DNA of 64,000 nucleotides from Gammaproteobacteria bacterium. Lineage in GTDB: Bacteria; Pseudomonadota; Gammaproteobacteria; Burkholderiales; Nitrosomonadaceae. Below are positions 9,059 to 15,237 of this stretch, in pieces. A model generated the notes under the pieces. That model searched no databases, had not been told where the DNA came from, and was given only the letters and a program-made list of their open reading frames with translations. A program made the position numbers and the translations under genes. Within the stretch, counting starts at the first letter, position 1; every line of letters begins with the position of its first letter. The DNA lies in the NCBI GenBank assembly GCA_015709635.1, contig CP054180.1:62001-126000 (forward strand). Reading direction: 5' to 3'.

Positions 9059-9388
9059 ATGAAGAATTATGTAATTGCTGCATTAAGTGGCGCGGCTTTG
9101 ATACTCTCCGGCCAGTTGATGGCTGCTGACCTCGACGCAGGTAAAAGTAAAGCAGCGGAAGTTTGTGCTTCCTGTCACGGTGCTGACGGTAATAGCCCTG
9201 CACCTAATTTCCCCAAAATCGGTGGGCAATATAGAACATATTTAGAAAAAGTGCTGAATGATTACAAATCCGGCAACAGAAAAGATCCTGTTATGGCAGG
9301 AATGGCTGCTAATCTGACACCAGCAGATATTGAGAATCTGGCTTTTTACTATTCCAGTCAGTCAGGTAATCTGAATTCAAACAAATAA
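9059..9388 (+). CDS. Small periplasmic class I cytochrome c, second of a pair
   Basis: The 109-residue precursor has a signal peptide (about 1-22, ending LMAAD), haem motif CASCH followed by GADGNSPAPNFPKIGGQY, and a Met in DPVMAGMAANL for axial ligation. The ATG at 9059 was chosen with AAGGAAAG about 6 bases upstream; a TTG at 9032 directly after the previous stop lacks such a site and would spoil the signal peptide. It is co-oriented with the upstream cytochrome and probably co-transcribed, and it is closed by the terminator at 9419-9456. Confidence 0.9.
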   Translation: MKNYVIAALSGAALILSGQLMAADLDAGKSKAAEVCASCHGADGNSPAPNFPKIGGQYRTYLEKVLNDYKSGNRKDPVMAGMAANLTPADIENLAFYYSSQSGNLNSNK

Positions 9389-9418
9389 TATTTTTATTTG
9401 AATCAATAACGAATTAAG

Positions 9419-9456
9419 AACGGGATAAACACAAATAATAGTGTTTATCCCGTTTT
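9419..9456. terminator. Bidirectional rho-independent terminator
   Basis: AACGGGATAAACAC at 9419-9432 pairs with GTGTTTATCCCGTT at 9441-9454, with an A/T-rich loop and T runs on the plus side. It lies between the convergent cytochrome pair and the DUF1841 gene and can serve both. Confidence 0.88.
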
Positions 9457-9458
9457 CA

Positions 9459-9896
9459 TTAATTTATTGAATCCAACTGTCTATCCAGACAGGAAAAATA
9501 GATATCGGCATCCGGCGCGGATTGCGTGCGTTGCGCTTGCCATATCATTTCCGCCAAACATTCCATCATCCGATGAGTGGCTGCGTGTTCGTCTCCAGCG
9601 TTCTGTCGCAATCGTGTAAACCGTTCGCAAATACCTTTCGGTTGATCAATGGATAATTGCTCCTTGATTGCAACATGCATGCTCATATGCAGAAATGGAT
9701 TGATATTCCCCATCTCAGGTAAATAATCCTTATCCTGATGGCGTTCCGGGTCGCCGAGAATGTCGTGGTATTCCGGGTGCGACAAAATTACCTCGAGTGC
9801 GATTGTTTCGATACCGGATAATATTTCCCGCTGGCGGTATTTGCGCCAAGTTTCAAAAAATAACTGCCGCACTTGTTCTCTCGATGGTTTAAACAT
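9459..9896 (-). CDS. DUF1841 family protein
   Basis: This 145-residue protein of unknown function belongs to DUF1841, which is found mainly in beta- and gammaproteobacteria. The start at 9896 gives the family opening MFKPSREQVRQLFFETW; a longer reading from 9938 adds 14 residues without family character. Conserved features are HPEYHDIL and the NPFLHMSMHVAIKEQL block, where several His lie close together. It is the last gene of the aat-bpt-pyrD-rsxB-nth operon, 16 bases after nth. Confidence 0.8.
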   Translation of the reverse strand: MFKPSREQVRQLFFETWRKYRQREILSGIETIALEVILSHPEYHDILGDPERHQDKDYLPEMGNINPFLHMSMHVAIKEQLSIDQPKGICERFTRLRQNAGDEHAATHRMMECLAEMIWQAQRTQSAPDADIYFSCLDRQLDSIN

Positions 9897-9912
9897 GATG
9901 ATGTGATGGAAG

Positions 9913-10545
9913 CTAAATATTTTTATCTTTAAATTCACATAAGTGATTTATTTTACAAATTGCACAAGCCGGTTTTCTTGCTTTGCAGACGTAGCGGCCG
10001 TGAAGAATCAGCCAATGGTGCGCATCGTGCCGGAATTCTTTCGGTACCACTTTCAATAGTTTCAATTCTACCTCGAGTACATTTTTCCCAGGTGCGATGC
10101 CGGTGCGATTGGCGACCCGGAAAATATGCGTATCGACCGCGATTGTCGGTTCGCCGAATGCGGTGTTCAGAATGACGTTCGCGGTTTTGCGTCCGACACC
10201 GGGCAATTTTTCCAGTTGTTCGCGCGTGCGGGGTACTTCGCTGTAATGCTGCTGTATCAGCAATTGACACGTCGCCAAGATATTCTTTGCTTTGGTTTTA
10301 TATAACCCGATGCTTTTGATGAATTCAGCCAAACCCGTTTCACCCAGTGCAAGAATCGTTTCCGGTGTATTCGCTTGAGGAAATAATCGCTGTGTTGCCC
10401 GATTCACGCCTTTGTCGGTCGCCTGCGCCGAAAGAATGACCGCGATCAGCAGTTCAAAAGGGGAGTTGTACTCCAGCTCGGTCGTCGGATGCGGATTGGC
10501 TGATTTCAGGCAGGCAAAAATTTCATGGCGCTTAGCTGCGTTCAT
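9913..10545 (-). CDS. nth: Endonuclease III
   Basis: This is a base-excision repair DNA glycosylase and AP lyase for oxidised pyrimidines. All key parts are visible in the 210 residues: the helix-hairpin-helix LPGVGRKTAN with catalytic Lys120, the catalytic Asp138 in VDTHIFRVANR, and the C-terminal [4Fe-4S] loop with Cys spacing x6-x2-x5. Its start overlaps the end of rsxB by 14 bases, which implies coupled translation. The length is typical. Confidence 0.96.
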   Translation of the reverse strand: MNAAKRHEIFACLKSANPHPTTELEYNSPFELLIAVILSAQATDKGVNRATQRLFPQANTPETILALGETGLAEFIKSIGLYKTKAKNILATCQLLIQQHYSEVPRTREQLEKLPGVGRKTANVILNTAFGEPTIAVDTHIFRVANRTGIAPGKNVLEVELKLLKVVPKEFRHDAHHWLILHGRYVCKARKPACAICKINHLCEFKDKNI

Positions 10546-11194
10546 GTGGTTTTACCGGTGAATAAGGATGGGTTCGCGCTATCGCGGCGCGCTGGATTGC
10601 GGCTTGAACGATCGCTTTCTTACGCTCATCCGCTGATGTCAGGCTTTTTTCTGCTTGCACGACGGGTTTATGCTTAGATCCCGCCTTGCCGGCTTGTTTT
10701 TCCCGCTCCAAGCGCAGCAAGCGGAATTGGTGGCGGGTGCGCGCGTTATCGGCCATTTGTTTCTTATCATCACCTTTTTTTTCACCGGTGGGTACCAAGC
10801 TGATGCAATCCATCGGGCAAGGTGCGATGCATAATTCGCAGCCGGTGCACTCCGCGGCGATAACGGTGTGCATTTGTTTGCCGGTTCCGACGATAGCATC
10901 GACCGGACAAACCCGGGAACAGAACGTGCAACCGATACACAATTCCTCGTCAATCCGGGCAACCATCATAGCGGAACGGGGAGAGCCATGCGCTGTATTC
11001 AGCGGTTTGGGCGGTACTCCTAATAATTGCGCCAACTTATCAATGCCTTCTTGATCGCCGGGCGAACATTGATTGATATCCGCGCGGCCTTCCGCAATCG
11101 CTTGCGCATAAGGCCTGCATCCGGAAAAACCGCATTTTCCGCATTGTGTTTGCGGTAACAGTGCATCGATTGCTTCTATTAGCAACTCATTCAT
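10532..11194 (-). CDS. rsxB: RsxB/RnfB-like ferredoxin
   Basis: This is an electron-transfer protein with an N-terminal Fe-S motif (QCGKCGFSGCRPYA, about 17-30) and two [4Fe-4S] ferredoxin motifs (CIGCTFCSRVCP and CTGCELCIAPCP). In gammaproteobacteria RnfB/RsxB belongs to a membrane electron-transport complex. This betaproteobacterial form lacks the N-terminal membrane segment, and no other rnf genes are nearby, so it probably serves as a soluble electron carrier. The 220 residues end in a basic, Lys/Arg-rich tail. It lies 13 bases after pyrD and overlaps nth; its pairing with nth (an Fe-S enzyme) is a recurrent gene order. Confidence 0.85.
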   Translation of the reverse strand: MNELLIEAIDALLPQTQCGKCGFSGCRPYAQAIAEGRADINQCSPGDQEGIDKLAQLLGVPPKPLNTAHGSPRSAMMVARIDEELCIGCTFCSRVCPVDAIVGTGKQMHTVIAAECTGCELCIAPCPMDCISLVPTGEKKGDDKKQMADNARTRHQFRLLRLEREKQAGKAGSKHKPVVQAEKSLTSADERKKAIVQAAIQRAAIARTHPYSPVKPHERS

Positions 11195-11207
11195 TTTTAA
11201 TTGATTC

Positions 11208-12230
11208 TTATTTTTTTTGCTCGATGCAAACGGCTCGAATAATTTCCTTAATCAAATCCGGGCCGTGATAAATCAGGCCGGTATATAACTGTACCAAGTT
11301 TGCGCCGGCCGATAGCTTGTCTTGCGCATCGTGTACCGACATGATGCCGCCGACGCCGATAATCGGCATCGCACCTTGCAATACGTGATGCAATTGCTGG
11401 ATGACCGCCGTGGCGCGTTGTGTTAACGGTGCGCCGCTCAATCCGCCGTTTTCCTGGGCTGCCGGCAAGTGCTCGATGCCTGCTCGGGTGATCGTAGTGT
11501 TGGTAGCGATTACGCCGTCGATGCGATGTTTCATCAGCAGCGCGGCGATCGATTCGATTTGCATTTCGTCAAGATCAGGCGCGATTTTGACTACCATCGG
11601 CACATATTTTCCATGAATTTGCGCCAGTTTTGCTTGTTCGGATTTTAATCGATCGAGTAACTGATCGAGCGCATCGGCGGCTTGCAGCTGCCGCAAATTT
11701 TGTGTGTTCGGCGACGAAATATTGACTGTCACATAACTGGCATGCCGGTAAACTTTTTGTAAACCGATCAGGTAGTCGTCTACTGCTTTTTCCAGCGGGG
11801 TATCGAAATTCTTGCCGATATTGATGCCCAGTATGCCCCCATAAGTTGAGCGTTTGACGTTCTCAACCAATTGATCCACGCCATGATTATTAAAACCGAG
11901 GCGATTAATAATCGCGTGTGCTTCGGGAATGCGAAAAATGCGTGGAGACGGATTGCCCGGTTGTGGGCGCGGTGTGACGGTACCGATTTCAATAAAGCCG
12001 AATCCGAGCGCGGCCAGCGCATCCAGATATTCACCATTTTTATCCAATCCGGCAGCAAGGCCGACCGGATTGGGAAAATTCAACGCCATGACATTGCGCG
12101 ACCGGCAGGGAATTGAAACGATTTTTAATATGCCGAGTTTTCTGGCTTGCTCGATTGCGCGGAAAGTGACGCGATGCGCGGATTCAGGATCGAGCTTGAA
12201 AAGCAGCGGACGCAGGAGTGTGTAAAGCAT
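11208..12230 (-). CDS. pyrD: Dihydroorotate dehydrogenase (quinone), class 2
   Basis: This enzyme oxidises dihydroorotate to orotate in pyrimidine synthesis and passes electrons to the quinone pool at the inner membrane. The 340-residue length and the N-terminal helical extension (LLRPLLFKLDPESAHRVTF) mark it as class 2. FMN-binding segments NPVGLAAGLDKNG, VTVNISSPNT (with the catalytic Ser) and GVGGIMS are present. It is the third gene of the minus-strand operon. Confidence 0.96.
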   Translation of the reverse strand: MLYTLLRPLLFKLDPESAHRVTFRAIEQARKLGILKIVSIPCRSRNVMALNFPNPVGLAAGLDKNGEYLDALAALGFGFIEIGTVTPRPQPGNPSPRIFRIPEAHAIINRLGFNNHGVDQLVENVKRSTYGGILGINIGKNFDTPLEKAVDDYLIGLQKVYRHASYVTVNISSPNTQNLRQLQAADALDQLLDRLKSEQAKLAQIHGKYVPMVVKIAPDLDEMQIESIAALLMKHRIDGVIATNTTITRAGIEHLPAAQENGGLSGAPLTQRATAVIQQLHHVLQGAMPIIGVGGIMSVHDAQDKLSAGANLVQLYTGLIYHGPDLIKEIIRAVCIEQKK

Positions 12231-12272
12231 GCCGGAATTTTATCTGGAACGGGTTGCCATGATAGATTGATT

Positions 12273-12992
12273 TTACGCAGTGATGTTGTTATCCAGCACG
12301 ATCCATTGATTGTTTATCAAGACTTCGAGCGGCTGAAAATTGGCTTTATAGCGCATTTTCCGGTTTTCTTTAATCCAATAGCCCAAATAGAGGTAGTCCA
12401 AATCAAGCTTCCGGCACTGCTCGATCTGCCACAAGATGTTGTAAGTGCCGAAGCTTGCGTGCACAACTCCGGCATCGTAAAAAGTATAGACCGAGGAAAG
12501 TCCATCCGGCAGCAAATCGATGATACTGACCATGCGCAACTGTTCATCTTCATGAAACTCGATCAATTTCGAATTCACATGGCTTTGCAACAGAAAATTG
12601 TGATACTGCTCGCGGCAGTCGTTATCCATACCGCCGCCAAAATGACGCTTGGTCTGATAGCGTTGATAGAGCGCGTAATGCGCCGGTTTGTAATGCAGCG
12701 GATGCACAGAGGCGGTTAAATGCTGATGTTGTTTCCAGGCGCGGCGCTGCGCGCGCTTGGGCACGAAAGCTTTTACATCAACCCGTACCGAAACGCAGGC
12801 GTGACAATGCTCACAACAGGGGCGGTAAGTGTAATGGCCGCTGCGGCGAAAGCCCGCCTGCACCAATTGCCCGTAAGCTTGCGCATCGATGAGATGCTCC
12901 GGTGTAACGACCTCGGAGCAAGCCAGTTTATCGGGCAAATAGCTGCACGAATAAGGATTGGTGGTATGAAATTTAAGCACAGGTATCTTCAA
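12273..12992 (-). CDS. bpt: Aspartate/glutamate leucyltransferase (arginyl-tRNA-protein transferase family)
   Basis: This N-end-rule enzyme transfers an amino acid from aminoacyl-tRNA to acidic N-termini, marking proteins for ClpAP. The 239-residue protein has the N-terminal Cys cluster (CCEHCHAC) of the ATE family, SVYTFYD, and LGYWIKENRKMRYK near the end. Bacterial members with this architecture act as Bpt, using Leu-tRNA; that assignment comes from the family. Its ATG directly abuts the aat stop codon, so the two N-end-rule transferases are coupled. Confidence 0.9.
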   Translation of the reverse strand: MKIPVLKFHTTNPYSCSYLPDKLACSEVVTPEHLIDAQAYGQLVQAGFRRSGHYTYRPCCEHCHACVSVRVDVKAFVPKRAQRRAWKQHQHLTASVHPLHYKPAHYALYQRYQTKRHFGGGMDNDCREQYHNFLLQSHVNSKLIEFHEDEQLRMVSIIDLLPDGLSSVYTFYDAGVVHASFGTYNILWQIEQCRKLDLDYLYLGYWIKENRKMRYKANFQPLEVLINNQWIVLDNNITA

Positions 12993-13679
12993 TTATTCGA
13001 TCAACGTGCGAACAAAGTTCCATTTTTCCCCTGGTTCGATTCCGGTTATTAAAGCATCGAGTCTTTGGCTGAATTCCGTTCTTGAAATTTCCCGCGCACC
13101 CAATGACGCCAAATGACTGGTTTTGACCTGACAATCGATCATGCCATATTCCCAGTATTGTAGCTGCTTTACCAGGTGCACGAAGGCGATTTTTGAGGCA
13201 TCCGGCTGGCGTGAAAACATCGATTCGCCAAAAAACATTTTCCCCAGTGACACACCATAAAGTCCACCCGCAAGCTCACCATTGACCCAGGTTTCCACCG
13301 AGTGCGCCAGTCCCATGTCGTGAAGAGCACTGTAAGCTTCAATCATTTGCGGGTGTATCCAAGTTCCTGCCTGTCCTTTGCGCGGTGCGGCGCAAGCTTC
13401 CATCACTTGAGTAAAACTATGGTCCGTACAAATTTGGTAATGATCTTTTTTGAGTGTTTTGTGCAACGACCGGGAAATTTTCAGTTCATCGGGAAACAGC
13501 ACCATCCGCGGATCCGGACTCCACCACAGGATCGGATCGTTCTCATTGAACCAAGGGAAAATGCCTTTGTGATAAGCCGCCAGCAAGCGTTGCGGTGAAA
13601 GATCGCCCCCCACGGCCAATAATCCGTTAGGTTCGGTAAGTGCATTCTCTACGGGTGGAAACAGTGTCAAAGAACTCAT
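12993..13679 (-). CDS. aat: Leucyl/phenylalanyl-tRNA-protein transferase
   Basis: This enzyme adds Leu or Phe to N-terminal Arg or Lys of substrates, producing degrons for ClpS/ClpAP. The 228 residues carry the standard blocks LLAVGGDLSPQRLLAAYHKGIFPWF, WWSPDPRMVLFP and GGLYGVSLGKMFFGESMFS. It is the first gene of the operon aat-bpt-pyrD-rsxB-nth-DUF1841, and the region upstream is long and AT-rich. Confidence 0.95.
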   Translation of the reverse strand: MSSLTLFPPVENALTEPNGLLAVGGDLSPQRLLAAYHKGIFPWFNENDPILWWSPDPRMVLFPDELKISRSLHKTLKKDHYQICTDHSFTQVMEACAAPRKGQAGTWIHPQMIEAYSALHDMGLAHSVETWVNGELAGGLYGVSLGKMFFGESMFSRQPDASKIAFVHLVKQLQYWEYGMIDCQVKTSHLASLGAREISRTEFSQRLDALITGIEPGEKWNFVRTLIE

Positions 13680-13992
13680 TCTGGCGATTAATTTTCTATC
13701 TATCTAATTGATCAATGATTTTATCAAGCCCGTCACTTAGGGAAATATGTGTCATTTGTACCGAAAAAGATACCTTGGTAGGGGTAATTGCATGATAAAT
13801 ATCCTATTATTTATGGATAAATGCCCTGTTTTATGAGATTGTTTGAAATGAATATCTCGCCCGCAAGCAGCGGGATATTCACTGCGTTCTTCAATCAAGT
13901 TGACGCAGATCAATGCTGCTGCAAATCTTTTTTTTTATGCTGTGACAGTTTTGAAGTCAGCTAAAAAAAACCAAACCTCTAAGGAGAATTAT
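13680..13992. other. Intergenic region between divergent aat and the outer-membrane protein gene
   Basis: No gene was found. It holds an FNR-type box and a -10 candidate for the rightward gene. CCTTGGTAGG at 13773-13782 recurs upstream of the LuxR gene (20175-20184). A stretch at 13695-13850 resembles parts of the region at 20280-20420, including TTTGAAAT preceded by a weak trace of the LuxR C-terminal codons in reverse. It is AT-rich. Confidence 0.5.
13900..13941 (+). promoter_or_regulatory. FNR-type box with -10 element, class II arrangement
   Basis: TTGACGCAGATCAA at 13900-13913 matches TTGATNNNNATCAA at 9 of 10 defined positions. A -10 candidate TATGCT lies at 13936-13941, which puts the box centre near -41.5, the position used by FNR-family activators at class II promoters. 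The regulated gene starts at 13993. Confidence 0.6.
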
Positions 13993-14916
13993 ATGAAGTA
14001 TTTTTTGCAAAAGGAAAAATTAGCCCTCAATTTTATTGCCGGTTCGCTTTTGACCGCTTTTACATTGGCTGCACCTCAAGTTGTGGCTGCTGATGCAGCG
14101 GCTGAACGTATCAGGCTTCTAGAGCAAAGACTGCAAGCCATTCAATCGGAACTGGAAAAAGTAAAATCCGAATCTTCTCAAGCGGTGCAAAAGGTAAACA
14201 CGATTGAACAAACCACCAATCAGACAGTACAGAAAGTTAATGATCTTGAAGATAGAAAAGCCGCATTTGTAGAACGGGTTGACCCGATAACGAAACGTAT
14301 CGGTGTCGATGTGACTGAAAAAACCCGCATGTTGTTCTTCCGTGGCGGCTTTGCACATATGATGAATCATCGCAACGGGGTTACCATACAAAGTGATGTC
14401 TTGCCCATAGGAGCTCAGGATCAAGCCGATAAGCAAGGCTGGTATGCGGGTGCGGGTATAGATTGGGCATTAACCAGAGATGTATGGGGTTTTATGCCAA
14501 AAACCACCGTCTTTGCTGAATTAATGTTTGAATATAAACAGTTTGGTTCTCATGTGTTGGGTAACGGTGCTGTCGGTAATGTACCCAGTATGTTAGCAGG
14601 CGGTGCGCTGAATCCGATTAATGTAACCGTCAGTCAATTTACGGTATCAGCATCACCTAAAGTCAAATTCTTTGAAGGTTCAAAATTGAGACCTTGGGTT
14701 ATTCCTGCTGGTTTTGCCGTTCATGTAATGAGTCCACCCTCTGAGTCCATTACTTACATAGTGCCTGGCGTTCAGTTTGGTGCCGGTGTTGATTACAACA
14801 TCTGGAAAGATTTCTTCATTGGCATTGATGGCCGCTATCAATTAACCGCCGGTAAAGCGGACGGTGTCAATTTGAGTGGTATGACCGCCGGTGGTTATAT
14901 CGGTATCGGGTTTTAA
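13993..14916 (+). CDS. Outer-membrane beta-barrel protein with N-terminal coiled coil
   Basis: The 307-residue precursor has a signal peptide (about 1-33, ending VVAADA) and a heptad-rich segment at about 36-85 (RIRLLEQRLQAIQSELEKV onward), probably a trimeric coiled coil. A long run of alternating beta strands follows and ends in Phe (YIGIGF), as in outer-membrane barrels. I do not recognise a named family; the plan is like porins with a periplasmic coiled coil. AAGGAG 7 bases before the ATG at 13993 decides the start over an upstream in-frame TTG. The FNR-type box upstream suggests expression at low oxygen. A terminator follows at 15033. Confidence 0.75.
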   Translation: MKYFLQKEKLALNFIAGSLLTAFTLAAPQVVAADAAAERIRLLEQRLQAIQSELEKVKSESSQAVQKVNTIEQTTNQTVQKVNDLEDRKAAFVERVDPITKRIGVDVTEKTRMLFFRGGFAHMMNHRNGVTIQSDVLPIGAQDQADKQGWYAGAGIDWALTRDVWGFMPKTTVFAELMFEYKQFGSHVLGNGAVGNVPSMLAGGALNPINVTVSQFTVSASPKVKFFEGSKLRPWVIPAGFAVHVMSPPSESITYIVPGVQFGAGVDYNIWKDFFIGIDGRYQLTAGKADGVNLSGMTAGGYIGIGF

Positions 14917-15032
14917 GGAACTCTTGAAAGAAAGAGAATGAGTTAACACTATGATTAGTATCCCTTTATAATTTTTCGACCACTCTTGCTCGTTGACCGC
15001 CAGAAGAGTATGAATGCGGAACGAAGCCTTGG

Positions 15033-15065
15033 CACCTCACTATTCGTTTAGTGAGGTGTTTTTTT
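15033..15065 (+). terminator. Rho-independent terminator
   Basis: CACCTCACTA at 15033-15042 pairs with TAGTGAGGTG at 15049-15058, followed by seven T. It lies 117 bases after the outer-membrane protein gene. Between 14917 and 15237 nothing else convincing is seen; a 41-codon ORF from 15066 was not called. Confidence 0.88.
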
Positions 15066-15197
15066 ATGAACATTTCTACAGATATGTTCGGAAAACTGAC
15101 CGATGCTCAATTTCAATTCGATCAAGCGGGTGAAAAGCGCGCTTTTGGATTTGTAATTCCATTACACAATCTTTCCGCTGCATTTTTTTGACTGATA

Positions 15198-15233
15198 AAA
15201 ACGCAACTGCCAGCTTTGCTGGCAGTTGCGTTT
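15198..15233 (-). terminator. Rho-independent terminator of the multicopper oxidase cluster
   Basis: AAACGCAACTGCCAGC at 15199-15214 pairs perfectly with GCTGGCAGTTGCGTTT at 15218-15233 around a 3-base loop. T-rich sequence follows on the minus strand. It lies 5 bases after the stop of the minus-strand gene ending at 15238. Confidence 0.9.
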
Positions 15234-15237
15234 CCGA

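Noticed and set aside
13030..13050. GGTTCGATTCC resembling a tRNA T-loop
   Set aside because: Lies inside aat in reverse; no acceptor or anticodon stems can be folded around it.
15066..15191. 41-codon ORF after the outer-membrane protein terminator
   Set aside because: Starts within the T run of a terminator and has no ribosome binding site or recognisable features.
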